DNA from: Ignavibacteria bacterium UBA2373
GTDB taxonomy: Bacteria > Bacteroidota > Ignavibacteria > Kapaibacteriales > UBA961
Direction of reading: 5' to 3'
Length of the DNA stretch: 64,000 bases
Assembly: GCA_002344005.1 (NCBI GenBank)
Contig: DDTD01000043.1
Coordinates: 1 to 64,000 of the forward strand
Shown here: one piece after another, positions 7,871 through 16,949 of the stretch
Numbering within the stretch: position 1 is the first letter of the stretch
How the letters are laid out: every line of letters begins with the position of its first letter
The notes under the pieces: generated by a model
Told to the model about the DNA's origin: nothing
What the model saw: only the letters and a program-made list of their open reading frames with translations
Databases searched by the model: none
Translations under genes and position numbers: made by a program

Positions 7871-9079
7871 TCATTGCTCGGAAATATTTTCCGCAATAGC
7901 CATTGAAGCTGCTCGACGTGCGGGATATATTGTTGCAAGTAAACACAATATCAAAGAGGATATTATTGCAAAAACAACTATGGACGGATTAATCACTACA
8001 GGTAAAGTAGGTACAATAGAAACTGCTCCATCTAAGGTTATCCACCCAAAAGTTTGTTGTCCCCAACATAAACCGATACCGAGTGCTGCCCCAAGAAATG
8101 TAGAAGAGCAACCAATAATCATACCTTTTGTAAAATAAATATTACCTATAAATTTTTCACTTGCTCCAAGAGCTTTCAGCAAAGCAATATCACGCCTTTT
8201 TTGCACTACCGTCATTGATAATGATGCTAAAATATTAAATGCTGACACAACAACGACCAAACCGACAATAATAAATGAAACCATTCTTTCAAATTCCACA
8301 ACACCATAAATATCACTGTGTAAATCACGCCATGTAAGTACAGTGCCCGCATTTTTCTTGGATAATATATTCATTATTTGGGGAACCGTCTCTTTATCAT
8401 CTAATCGAATATCTATATAAGGATATGTATATCGTTGCAATGATGGTACGGATTCTTCAAAAGCATATATCATAGTCGCATCATATTCTTTTATATTGGT
8501 AATAAATACTCCACCAATAATTGCACGAATACCTTGTGGTGCAGACATTGTCATTGCTGCTTGGTCTATACTGCCAAGTGACAGAATTGTGATGGTATCT
8601 CCCGGTACTGCTTTTAATTTATCACATACACCGGCACCGATGAGAATATAAGGAATAGAATTATACATACCGATAGTGTTTTTCCCCCATCCGTTACTAC
8701 GCATTAATCCTCGAATATCATTACTATCCGCAGTTTTCACAGTTCGTATGATAAACGGCTGCGTTGCACCTTTCCATGAACCAATAATTTTTGATTCATG
8801 AAAAATGGTTACTTCGCGTATTCCTTCTAAATTGGAAATGTCTTTTTTGAGTAATGTGACATCGGCTTTTGCTTGGGGAATAATGCGAATATGCGGATCG
8901 AATGTGGACATCATATCAAAATATAAGGCACCAAATCCATTGAATATAGCAGATACACAAATAAGAGCAGCTACTCCGACTGTAATGCCAATAACCGATA
9001 ATGTTGTAATAATTGTAATAAATGACACAGAGCGCTTATACAATAAATAACGTTGTGCGAAAAGTACTATAAGTTTCAT
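7871..9079 (-). CDS. LolC/LolE-like lipoprotein-releasing ABC permease
   Basis: 402 residues. The start is set at 9079 because that ATG overlaps the upstream stop as ATGA; a longer upstream reading of 42 residues would lie inside the neighbouring gene. The N-terminus (LFAQRYLLYKRSVSFITIIT) and first membrane helix (about 19-45) match the LolC/E family of FtsX-fold permeases, followed by a periplasmic domain of about 200 residues. Three C-terminal helices surround the conserved RRDIALLKALGAS loop that contacts the LolD ATPase. The family extracts lipoproteins from the inner membrane for transport to the outer membrane, which suits the many lipoproteins in this window. LolD is not nearby, and LolC versus LolE cannot be decided. 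Confidence 0.88.
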   Translation of the reverse strand: MKLIVLFAQRYLLYKRSVSFITIITTLSVIGITVGVAALICVSAIFNGFGALYFDMMSTFDPHIRIIPQAKADVTLLKKDISNLEGIREVTIFHESKIIGSWKGATQPFIIRTVKTADSNDIRGLMRSNGWGKNTIGMYNSIPYILIGAGVCDKLKAVPGDTITILSLGSIDQAAMTMSAPQGIRAIIGGVFITNIKEYDATMIYAFEESVPSLQRYTYPYIDIRLDDKETVPQIMNILSKKNAGTVLTWRDLHSDIYGVVEFERMVSFIIVGLVVVVSAFNILASLSMTVVQKRRDIALLKALGASEKFIGNIYFTKGMIIGCSSTFLGAALGIGLCWGQQTFGWITLDGAVSIVPTLPVVINPSIVVFAIISSLILCLLATIYPARRAASMAIAENISEQ

Positions 9080-10392
9080 GATGCAATAGATTGTTGTGTA
9101 CTTTGATATCGTGGAAGAAAAAGCAATAAAATAAGTCCGGCAATAAAGAAAATCATGAGGGCAACAATCGAATTTCTCATGCTGCCTGTGATACCTGTAA
9201 GCCAACCATAGGAAAACATTCCAATCACAACTCCACTTTTTTCACAAATATCATAAAAGCTAAAATATGAAGCATGATTATGTGTCGCAGGTAAGAGCTT
9301 CGAGTATGTTGAGCGCGAGAGAGATTGAATGCCGCCTAAGACTAATCCTACAAAAGCCGCTTCGATAAAATAATGTGTGATTGTGGAAATAAAAAATGCG
9401 CCAAGACAAACGCCAATCCAAATACATAAAGTCAATGATAAACTTTTTACATTACCATATCGAGCAGATAAAGCAGAAAAAAGATATGAACCTCCGACAG
9501 CGATAAATTGGATAATCAGTACTGTTGTTATTAAATCGGAAGATTGCAAACCGATTTCTTGTTCACCAAAAAATGTTGCCATCAGAATCACTGTCTGTAC
9601 ACCCATTGAGTAAAGGGTAAAAGCAGCGAGAAATATCTTTAGTTGAGGTTGATATTGTATTTGTTTCCACACACCAAGTAATTCTCGAAAACCGGCTGTT
9701 AAAAGTGAAGTCTGCGTTTTTTTTGGTGATGGGGAATTATCTAATGATGCAAAAGTAATATTGGCAAAACCAAACCACCATAAAGCTACTGCAATAAATG
9801 AGTACGGAGCAATTGTCAAAAATATTTGTGCATCTGTCATATTTTGCATAGGTAAGCCAAAAAGAGTTGGTTTCATAATGATAGCAAGGATGCTGATGAG
9901 TAATATAGAGCTACCGATATAACCCATTGCAAATCCCTTTGCCGAGACTTTATCTTGATCTTCCGGTGGAGCTATTTCGGGAAGAAAACCATTATAAAAA
10001 ACTAAACTTCCGGAAAAACCTATGCTTGCTCCCATTGCGCAGACTAAGCCGAAAGCAAGGTTATTGCTTGTAAATTGTGATAATAAGGCACAGCAAAGCG
10101 CGCCGAACATACAAAATCCGCGTAAGAAGTCCTTCTTTCTGCCGGAATAATCAGCAATACCGGAGAGAAGAGGAGTAATACAACATACTAAAAAGTATGA
10201 TAGTGCAATTGCATACGAATATAATTCGGAATTGAGAAAAGAGAATCCCCACAGATTCACATAATCAGAATCTCCGGTTTTTGCAACTGCGGCATAATAA
10301 ATAGGAAAAATTGCAGTATTAATAACAAGGGGATAGGAGGAATTAGCCCAGTCATAAAAATACCATCCGCGTAATTGTTTCTTTGAGTGCAT
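9076..10392 (-). CDS. UMF1/Atg22-type major facilitator transporter
   Basis: 438 residues with about 12 hydrophobic segments. The N-terminus RGWYFYDWANSSYPLVI is the hallmark of the UMF1 (Atg22-like) branch of the major facilitator superfamily, and the loop SGIADYSGRKKDFL is the family's form of the MFS motif between helices 2 and 3. Bacterial members are mostly uncharacterised; the eukaryotic namesake exports amino acids from the vacuole. A short positively charged loop follows helix 6. It overlaps the LolC/E-like gene by 4 nt and is probably transcribed with it. The substrate cannot be inferred. Confidence 0.9.
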   Translation of the reverse strand: MHSKKQLRGWYFYDWANSSYPLVINTAIFPIYYAAVAKTGDSDYVNLWGFSFLNSELYSYAIALSYFLVCCITPLLSGIADYSGRKKDFLRGFCMFGALCCALLSQFTSNNLAFGLVCAMGASIGFSGSLVFYNGFLPEIAPPEDQDKVSAKGFAMGYIGSSILLISILAIIMKPTLFGLPMQNMTDAQIFLTIAPYSFIAVALWWFGFANITFASLDNSPSPKKTQTSLLTAGFRELLGVWKQIQYQPQLKIFLAAFTLYSMGVQTVILMATFFGEQEIGLQSSDLITTVLIIQFIAVGGSYLFSALSARYGNVKSLSLTLCIWIGVCLGAFFISTITHYFIEAAFVGLVLGGIQSLSRSTYSKLLPATHNHASYFSFYDICEKSGVVIGMFSYGWLTGITGSMRNSIVALMIFFIAGLILLLFLPRYQSTQQSIAS

Positions 10393-10455
10393 TGTTTTAT
10401 ATGATTATTTCATGGCAAAACTACGAAAGTAGTATAAATGCTGCTGTTTCTCCAG

Positions 10456-10492
10456 AAAAAAAAGCCATCGCCCCATAAGGAACAATGGCTTT
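10456..10492 (-). terminator. Rho-independent terminator of sppA
   Basis: On the minus strand AAAGCCATTGTTCC pairs with GGGGCGATGGCTTT (14 bp with three G-U pairs, loop TTAT), followed by a run of T. It lies 23 bp after the sppA stop and separates it from the downstream transporter gene. Confidence 0.85.
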
Positions 10493-10514
10493 ATATCTTT
10501 GAATAATAAATGGT

Positions 10515-12512
10515 TTATTCAAAATGGACAGAATAGGGTAAAGCCATTTGAACTTTTTCTTTCATACCAATGCGTGTGATGTTAAGTGCATCGGTTATCT
10601 GCTGACGTACAGGTGCAGGTAATGCGCTTTTCTCACTCACAGACTCAAGTACGGCATTGCCCACGAATGATTTGAATTGCTCATTAATGTGTGCATCTTC
10701 TTCATCTTTCTCTTTGCCGATACCAAAGGATTCTAAAAGCTCTTGGAATTTATCTTTCTGGCGGGGATAGATACTGATTTGTACTTTGTTACCCTTCTTT
10801 ACTCCTATACGTTTTTTTGCAAGATCAATGGCTGTTTGGAATCCGCCGAGTACATCAACTAAGCCATTTTTGTGGGCATCTGCACCAGTCCACACGCGCC
10901 CTTTTGCAAGCATTCTCATGTCCTCATACGTTTTTTTCCGTGATTGAGCAGCTTTACTTACAAAACTTGTGTAAATTGGTTCCATCATACCTTTTAATCG
11001 AGCTTTATCCGCATCAGTGTAAGCCAATAAAGGATTCATAAATTGTGAAGATTTACCCATATTGATGGTGTCAACAGTGATACCTACTTTATCAATTGTA
11101 CCCGCAAAGTTAGGTATGACCGAAATTACGCCGATAGATCCTGTTATGGTATAAGGACTTGCTACGATTGTATCACATGCCATCGGAATATAGTAACCGC
11201 CCGATGCAGCCACATCACTCATGGAGGCATAGACAGGTTTTACTTTTTTCGTTTTTTGAATTTCTTCCCATATCATATCTGAAGCTAAAGCAGATCCGCC
11301 CGGACTGTCAATGCGTATTATAATCGCTTTAATATCATCATCTTCGCGTGCACGGCGTAAATCTTCAATAAAAGATGTGGAAGCAATTTCCATATCACCT
11401 CCGCCAAAAGGGTTGGAAGATGTTTTTCCCGTGCGAATACCACCAACGCCATAAATAATAGCAATTTCCTTATCTTCAATTTCGGTTTCATCTGTACCGG
11501 AATTGCTGTGTGCATACGTTTTTAATGAAACAAGCTCCAATTTTGATGAAGATTTTTTCTTCTTTTTATTCTCGTTTCCTTCCTCATTATCACTATTATC
11601 TTGTTCAGAAATTCCAAGACGTGATTTAATTATATCACGTACTTGTGTTTCTGTTGCTATACCGTTAATCCATCCATAACTCCACAATGAATCAGCACGG
11701 TAAATACCTTTATCCACATGATACGCTACTTGTTGCAATGCCAAGTTACGGAATGAGGCAACGGAGGAAACAAATAATTCATGACGCTGTTGAAGGAGAA
11801 CTCGTAATTCTTCTTTTGCGGGGTCAGAAAAATTTGTTCTTGAAAATGTTTCGCCAAATGATTTATATTCTTCGAATTGTTGTACATGGACATTAACGCC
11901 TATTTTATCTAACATGTTCTTGTAAAACATCACAGATGCGCCCATTGCTTGTCCTTCAATAAATCCCTCACGAGGCATAAATATAGAATCAGATGGCAGA
12001 GCAAAGAAATAATCGTTTTTATTACCGGTTTCTATATAAGAATAGATAAATTTTCCTGAACTCTTAAAATCCACCATTGCTTCTTGTAATTCAACCATTT
12101 TTGCCATACCGGGTAAGTTGCCATTAGCCACATAGTATATACCTTTGATGTTTTCATCGTTTTTGGCTCTTTTGATGGCATTAAGCGCATCGAAGAAAGA
12201 GAGTGTTTTATCACTTGATCCATCAAAGGAAAACCCATCGCTTTTATCATATTCTTGCAATGGTTTTTTGAAATTGATATAGAGGACAGAGTTGTTCTTG
12301 ATGACAACTTCTTCTTCTTCAAAGCTATCTGCGACCGATGAGCCAATGGCGGCAATGATGCCGATAAAAGAGACTATCATCAGAACAAAAACCCCGACAA
12401 CAATAAGAAGTGGAATCCACCAGCGTGATTTCTTCCTTTGTGGTGGCATATAATACGGTGGAGGTGGGGGCGGTGGTGGTATAGGGGCGGACGGTGTAGA
12501 GATTTCGCTCAT
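10515..12512 (-). CDS. sppA: Signal peptide peptidase SppA, long (67K) form
   Basis: 665 residues, matching the double-domain SppA of Gram-negatives. A cytoplasmic proline-rich head (12-19 is eight residues, mostly Pro) precedes a single membrane anchor at about 32-58, with the catalytic part in the periplasm. The Ser-Lys dyad is visible: Lys217 in FEEYKSFGETF, as in the E. coli YKSAVEPF motif, and Ser437 in VAASGGYYIPMACD. SppA degrades signal peptides left in the membrane after secretion. A Lys/Ser/Asn-rich spacer at about 304-325 separates the two domains. It is transcribed alone, divergent from queA, with its own terminator. GAGGAG just before the ATG is the ribosome binding site. Confidence 0.95.
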   Translation of the reverse strand: MSEISTPSAPIPPPPPPPPYYMPPQRKKSRWWIPLLIVVGVFVLMIVSFIGIIAAIGSSVADSFEEEEVVIKNNSVLYINFKKPLQEYDKSDGFSFDGSSDKTLSFFDALNAIKRAKNDENIKGIYYVANGNLPGMAKMVELQEAMVDFKSSGKFIYSYIETGNKNDYFFALPSDSIFMPREGFIEGQAMGASVMFYKNMLDKIGVNVHVQQFEEYKSFGETFSRTNFSDPAKEELRVLLQQRHELFVSSVASFRNLALQQVAYHVDKGIYRADSLWSYGWINGIATETQVRDIIKSRLGISEQDNSDNEEGNENKKKKKSSSKLELVSLKTYAHSNSGTDETEIEDKEIAIIYGVGGIRTGKTSSNPFGGGDMEIASTSFIEDLRRAREDDDIKAIIIRIDSPGGSALASDMIWEEIQKTKKVKPVYASMSDVAASGGYYIPMACDTIVASPYTITGSIGVISVIPNFAGTIDKVGITVDTINMGKSSQFMNPLLAYTDADKARLKGMMEPIYTSFVSKAAQSRKKTYEDMRMLAKGRVWTGADAHKNGLVDVLGGFQTAIDLAKKRIGVKKGNKVQISIYPRQKDKFQELLESFGIGKEKDEEDAHINEQFKSFVGNAVLESVSEKSALPAPVRQQITDALNITRIGMKEKVQMALPYSVHFE

Positions 12513-12663
12513 AAGTAACTCCTCAAAATATTGATAAATGTTGTATGTTCTTTTCGGAACCTTACGGTCTTATTTACGGTAAAGTTGCAATTTTGCGCTG
12601 AAAAAATAGCAAATTACTGCATATTTGTAATTGTTAATAGAAAAAAATCTGATTATTGCAAAC

Positions 12664-13947
12664 ATGAGTGAAAAGCAAGAAACAAAAGAACAACTGACAA
12701 GCAGGGACGGACTGTATGATATTCCTGTTGTTGATTTGCAGCAGTACCGCTATCATTTACCTGACGATAGAATAGCGCAATTCCCTTTAGAACAAAGAGA
12801 TGGAAGTAAGTTGCTTATTGCAGACCCTCGTGCAATGACTATAAGACATGATAATTTTTATCGTTTGGCTGACTATATTCCCGACAATACACTCTTTATT
12901 CGTAATGATACTAAAGTTATAACGGCGCGCCTATTAGCAAAAAAATCAACAGGTGGGGCAGTAGAGTTGCTGTTGTTGTCTCCGCAGTATGGTTCGCCGC
13001 AAGATGCGATGATGCATCGCCATTCGACCGCATGGTATTGTTTGCTGGGCGGGCGTAATATAAAATCCGGTATGGTGCTGACAATTGAGTCTGAGGATAA
13101 GACATTTCTCATGGATGCGACCATTGTCAGTAAGAATGGACAACAGGCATTGGTAACCTTTACTTGGTCACCGCCGATGTATGTTTTCGCTGCTATTATT
13201 GATGTTTGCGGCACAACGCCATTACCCCCATACATGCATCGCGTTGCTACGAAGGACGATAAAGAGCGTTATCAAACAGTCTATGCCGTGACAGAAGGTT
13301 CGGTGGCTGCTCCAACAGCGGGACTACATTTTACCGAAGGTGTGTTCGACACATTGCGGGAAAAATATTGTGCATTTGCCGATGTCACTTTGCATGTGGG
13401 TTTAGGAACATTCAAACCCATCAACACCGATACACTCGAAAATTTCACCATGCACAATGAACGTTTTGAGGTGTCTTTGGCTTCAATACGAAAAATTCGG
13501 CGTTCCTTAGAACAAAAACGCACTTTCATTAGTGTTGGCACAACATCAATGAGAACGATAGAGTCATTGTATTGGTATGGTGTATCTTTGCTCCAAAAAA
13601 AGAGGAGCTATTCACCGGAAAATCCCGCATTTGTTTCTCAATGGGAACCTTATTCCATTGTTGGTGAACGATCGGAACCATTAGAAGTGTTTCATGCATT
13701 GGAACACATTCTTGAATCGCATCAACAGCAAAGTATTGTCGGCACAACAGAAATAATTATTGTTCCCGGTTATACTTTTTCTATTTTTGATGGGTTAGTT
13801 ACCAATTTTCATCAACCCGAAAGTACACTAATGTTACTTGTTGCGGCATTTGTTGGTGAATATTGGCGAGAAATATATCAAACAGCATTAGAAGAAGAAT
13901 ACCGTTTTCTCAGTTATGGTGATTCATCATTGTTGTTCAAAAATTAA
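12664..13947 (+). CDS. queA: S-adenosylmethionine:tRNA ribosyltransferase-isomerase QueA
   Basis: QueA transfers and isomerises the ribose of SAM onto 7-aminomethyl-7-deazaguanine in tRNA, giving epoxyqueuosine. Signatures: YHLPDDRIAQFPLEQRDGSKLL, the FIRNDTKVITARL segment, PTAGLHFT, GTTSMRTIES, and TNFHQPESTLMLLV near the C-terminus. From the ATG at 12664 it has 427 residues, longer than the usual 340-360. The surplus includes about 30 N-terminal residues and an insert near 320-345 (SLLQKKRSYSPENPAFVSQW). An in-frame TTG at 12631 would add 11 residues but is less likely. It heads a run with the CDF-like and YdjM-like genes. No other queuosine gene lies in the window. Confidence 0.95.
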   Translation: MSEKQETKEQLTSRDGLYDIPVVDLQQYRYHLPDDRIAQFPLEQRDGSKLLIADPRAMTIRHDNFYRLADYIPDNTLFIRNDTKVITARLLAKKSTGGAVELLLLSPQYGSPQDAMMHRHSTAWYCLLGGRNIKSGMVLTIESEDKTFLMDATIVSKNGQQALVTFTWSPPMYVFAAIIDVCGTTPLPPYMHRVATKDDKERYQTVYAVTEGSVAAPTAGLHFTEGVFDTLREKYCAFADVTLHVGLGTFKPINTDTLENFTMHNERFEVSLASIRKIRRSLEQKRTFISVGTTSMRTIESLYWYGVSLLQKKRSYSPENPAFVSQWEPYSIVGERSEPLEVFHALEHILESHQQQSIVGTTEIIIVPGYTFSIFDGLVTNFHQPESTLMLLVAAFVGEYWREIYQTALEEEYRFLSYGDSSLLFKN

Positions 13948-13975
13948 TACGTTATTTATCAATAAGGAGTAGTAT

Positions 13976-14881
13976 ATGCATGTTAGTTCAGGCGGTGGTA
14001 ATGCCGAAAAAGAAAAAGCAACGAAGAATGCGCTTTATGCCGGTATTTTAGATACGGGGGTAACACTTGCTGCATTGTTGTTTTCCAGTTCTTCAGTCCT
14101 TTTGGCTGATTTTTTAAAAACAACTCTTGAGGGAATTGCGGTATTACTTGCATGGTTATCTTTACGGAGAATAATTTATGGACGTAATCAAGAATTTGAC
14201 TATGGTATTGGTAAGTTAGAAAGTTTATCAAGTGTATTTGTCGGTGTACTGATGGCTCTTGCCGTCTTAATTATTGTCGGTAATTCAATAAAAAATATTC
14301 TTAGTCCCGGTCATGTCGAAGGACTTGGTTTATATATAAGTGGGGTCGCTCAAATTGTCTTTGGTGTCATTAATACGAAAATGGCTTTAAATTCACGACG
14401 TATTGCAAAAGTATCGCCTTCGCCAATTATTACTGCACAACAACAACTCTTTACTACACGTGCATTCGGTAATATCTTTATATTGTTGTCATTAAGTTTA
14501 AGTATGGCTCTACATGATTATACATGGTCGGCATATATTGACCCTGTTGCATCATTAGTGATTGCGGGTTTTATAGGCTTCAGTGCAATGGGTGTATTTA
14601 CCGATTCATTTAATGATTTATTAGATAAAACTCTTGATGAAGAATATCAAATGATTATTCTGCGTGAATTAGCATTACATTTTGATGAATATGAAGATTT
14701 GCATGGTATTCGCTCACGTCGTTCGGGAAGCCATGTTTTTATTGAAATATTTCTCGAATGTGATAAAGATAAAAAAGTAGGAGATATTCAGTCTTTTATG
14801 GATACATTACGCAAAGATTTGGAAAGTAAAATTGCAAATAGCCGTGTTATTATTGGTTTATCGCAGGAACGAGTAAAATAA
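13976..14881 (+). CDS. Cation diffusion facilitator family protein, divergent metal site
   Basis: 301 residues, about six membrane helices and a C-terminal cytoplasmic domain (about 215-301). FDYGIGKLESLSSVFVG (74-90) is the well-conserved CDF loop after helix 2, and YIDPVASLVIAGFIG matches the helix-6 region. AAGGAG precedes the ATG. CDF proteins export Zn, Fe, Co or Mn by proton antiport, using two acidic/His pairs. Here the helix-2 position that is DxxxD in YiiP reads Lys48-TTL-Glu52. The helix-5 segment (about 153-177) shows no HxxxD. The substrate may therefore differ, or transport may be lost. It sits 28 bp after queA and 1 bp before the YdjM-like gene. Confidence 0.85.
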   Translation: MHVSSGGGNAEKEKATKNALYAGILDTGVTLAALLFSSSSVLLADFLKTTLEGIAVLLAWLSLRRIIYGRNQEFDYGIGKLESLSSVFVGVLMALAVLIIVGNSIKNILSPGHVEGLGLYISGVAQIVFGVINTKMALNSRRIAKVSPSPIITAQQQLFTTRAFGNIFILLSLSLSMALHDYTWSAYIDPVASLVIAGFIGFSAMGVFTDSFNDLLDKTLDEEYQMIILRELALHFDEYEDLHGIRSRRSGSHVFIEIFLECDKDKKVGDIQSFMDTLRKDLESKIANSRVIIGLSQERVK

Positions 14882-14882
14882 T

Positions 14883-15515
14883 ATGGGTAATTTTGTTCAT
14901 CACAATATAGGCGGTATTATTGCCGGTACAAGTTGTGGTGTCATTGGATATATGTACGCTTCTGTACCCTTGCCGGAGTCTGTTTCGGCAGGGGTATTGT
15001 GTTATATTAGTTCTTTGCTGCCGGATATAGATAGCCCAGTAAGCAAACCTGCAGAGTTTGTGGTGAATATATGCAGCGCCTTAGTCCCTACTTTATTGTT
15101 CTCGTATTTTTCTGAATATCATTTGCATACATCGTCATATATTACTCTTGCCATGGTTGGATATTTGGCGACCGGTATTCTTATTAAACAAATTATTCGG
15201 AGAATTACAGTTCACAGAGGAATAATACATAGTATTCCCATGGCTGTGCTGTGGGGCGCGATTGTCTTTATTCTTTTACGCAAGGAAGATAGTATTATTC
15301 AAAACAGTATGAGTTTATCCGCAATATCGGGATTTATAGTACATCTGTTGATAGATGAAATGTTTTCCGTTGTTGATATAAGCGGAGGTACATTTATGCC
15401 TAAACGGTCTTTTGGAACTGCTTTGAAATTGACAGGTATGTCGGCTTTTTCTACCATACTTATGTATGTATTCCTTTCTGTTGTGTTATGGTATTGTTTT
15501 GTCATTCTCCCTTAA
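14883..15515 (+). CDS. YdjM/DUF457-like membrane-bound metal-dependent hydrolase
   Basis: 210 residues, four or five membrane segments. The family's conserved metal-binding-like motifs are present: N-terminal FVHHNIGGIIAG, SSLLPDIDSPVSKP at about 44-57, HRGIIHSIPMAVLW at about 110-123, and HLLIDEM at about 154-160. These match the YdjM/DUF457 family (E. coli YdjM is LexA-regulated), whose reaction is not established. It begins 1 bp after the CDF-like stop and ends the queA run. Confidence 0.85.
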   Translation: MGNFVHHNIGGIIAGTSCGVIGYMYASVPLPESVSAGVLCYISSLLPDIDSPVSKPAEFVVNICSALVPTLLFSYFSEYHLHTSSYITLAMVGYLATGILIKQIIRRITVHRGIIHSIPMAVLWGAIVFILLRKEDSIIQNSMSLSAISGFIVHLLIDEMFSVVDISGGTFMPKRSFGTALKLTGMSAFSTILMYVFLSVVLWYCFVILP

Positions 15516-15566
15516 CATTTTATTTGTGTTAGAAAAGTAACTTCTATTGTGCAACAGGTAGTTTGA

Positions 15567-16439
15567 TTATTGCAAAGTCATAATTTTTTCACAATATTGT
15601 CTATATGATGAATTTGGTAAAGAAATAATATGACGCATTAATTCTTCTTCGTTAATATATTTCATTAAAAAAGCAATTTCTTCCAGACAAGCAATTTTCA
15701 TACCTTGTCTTTTTTCAATAGCATGAATGAATGTTCCGGCTTCGAGCAAACTTTCGGGAGTCCCTGTGTCAAGCCATGCAATACCTCTGCCCATAATTTC
15801 CACTTGAAGTGTATTCTGCTGTAAGTAAGCATTATGGATATCGGTAATTTCTAATTCTCCGCGAGGACTTGGTTGTACATTTTTGGCTATATTGACTACG
15901 TCTGATGAAAATACATATAAGCCGGGAATAGCATACTGTGATTTTGGTAATTTTGGTTTTTCTTCGATAGAAAGTACTTCACCGTTTTCGCCAAATTCGA
16001 CAACACCATATCGTTCGGGATCAGTAACTTGATAGCCGAAAATAGTGCCGCCGATATTTTTTTCCAAAGCATTGCGCAAGAAATCCAATTTACCATAAAA
16101 TACATTGTCGCCAAGAATAAGACATACTTGGTTATTGTTGATAAATTCTTCACCAATGATGAAGGCTTCTGCCAGTCCTCTTGGTGCGGTCTGAATTGCG
16201 TATTTGAGAGAAATACCCCATTGCGAACCATCGCCGAGCAGCTTCTGGAATAAAGGCATATCATGGGGCGTAGTGATGAGGAGTATGTCGCGAATGCCCC
16301 CAAGCATGAGTGTTGCCAATGGATAATAGATAAGAGGTTTATCGTAAATGGGCTGTAACTGTTTGCTGCAAATGGTGGAAAGGGGATACAGACGGCTGCC
16401 ACTACCCCCGGCAAGCACTATTCCTTTAGTTGGCTTCAT
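15567..16439 (-). CDS. rmlA: Glucose-1-phosphate thymidylyltransferase
   Basis: RmlA (RfbA) makes dTDP-glucose from dTTP and glucose-1-phosphate, first step to dTDP-rhamnose. The 290-residue protein has the nucleotide-binding GIVLAGGSGSRLYPLS at its N-terminus, KQLQPIYDKPLIYYPL, the metal site LGDNVFYG, EEKPKLPKS and AWLDTGTPESLLEAG. The start is set at 16439, where the reading matches other RmlA N-termini; an upstream ATG five codons earlier is possible. It is alone: no rmlB, C or D lies nearby. It may feed the glycan genes at 60-64 kb or others outside the window. Confidence 0.95.
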   Translation of the reverse strand: MKPTKGIVLAGGSGSRLYPLSTICSKQLQPIYDKPLIYYPLATLMLGGIRDILLITTPHDMPLFQKLLGDGSQWGISLKYAIQTAPRGLAEAFIIGEEFINNNQVCLILGDNVFYGKLDFLRNALEKNIGGTIFGYQVTDPERYGVVEFGENGEVLSIEEKPKLPKSQYAIPGLYVFSSDVVNIAKNVQPSPRGELEITDIHNAYLQQNTLQVEIMGRGIAWLDTGTPESLLEAGTFIHAIEKRQGMKIACLEEIAFLMKYINEEELMRHIISLPNSSYRQYCEKIMTLQ

Positions 16440-16529
16440 ATCATTCCATTTCAAATAATTTGTGTGAGTACAAAAATACCGGTGTTTGTCTCAACGTCGA
16501 AAATCAAAATATTTCTATCATGGTGATTT

Positions 16530-16934
16530 ATGGTATCGCAGGAGCGTACAATTGTGTTCTTTGATGGTGTCTGTGGCTTATGCAACTCTATGGTTGATTG
16601 GCTTATACGAGCTGATCGTCACCGTCATTTGTACTTTTCTCCTTTGCAAGGTATCACAGCACAAGAACATGGCATAAACTTGCCTGCAGATAAAGATCCT
16701 GACACTCTTATCTGTTACACATCAGGGAAACAGTATGAACGTTCTGATGCAATCTTGCACATTGTGCGGCGGCTTGGTTTACCCTATTCACTTCTTTGTA
16801 TTTTTGTGCTTATTCCTCGACCGGTCAGGAATGCTATGTATAATATTCTTGCTGCCAAACGCTATCAGATTTTTGGCAAAAAAGAGAGTTGCAGACTACC
16901 TTCACCGGAAGAAAGACAGTATTTTTTACCATAA
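16530..16934 (+). CDS. DCC-family thiol-disulfide oxidoreductase-like protein (DUF393)
   Basis: 134 residues. TIVFFDGVCGLCNSMVDWLI is the defining DGxCxxC motif of the DCC (DUF393/YuxK) family, with Cys15 and Cys18 as a thioredoxin-like redox pair. The C-terminal half carries the usual PYSLLCIFVLIPRPVRNAMYN helix. The family's physiological substrate is unknown. It is 15 bp upstream of the ATPase-acetyltransferase fusion and probably in the same transcript. Confidence 0.93.
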   Translation: MVSQERTIVFFDGVCGLCNSMVDWLIRADRHRHLYFSPLQGITAQEHGINLPADKDPDTLICYTSGKQYERSDAILHIVRRLGLPYSLLCIFVLIPRPVRNAMYNILAAKRYQIFGKKESCRLPSPEERQYFLP

Positions 16935-16949
16935 TCTTCAATTTGTCGT

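Noticed and set aside
9080..9205. Longer N-terminus for the LolC/E-like permease
   Set aside because: The extra 42 residues lie inside the transporter gene and do not look like the family. The ATG at 9079 overlaps the upstream stop as ATGA.
12631..12663. TTG start for queA
   Set aside because: The following ATG at 12664 gives a better fit; the extension is AT-rich leader sequence.
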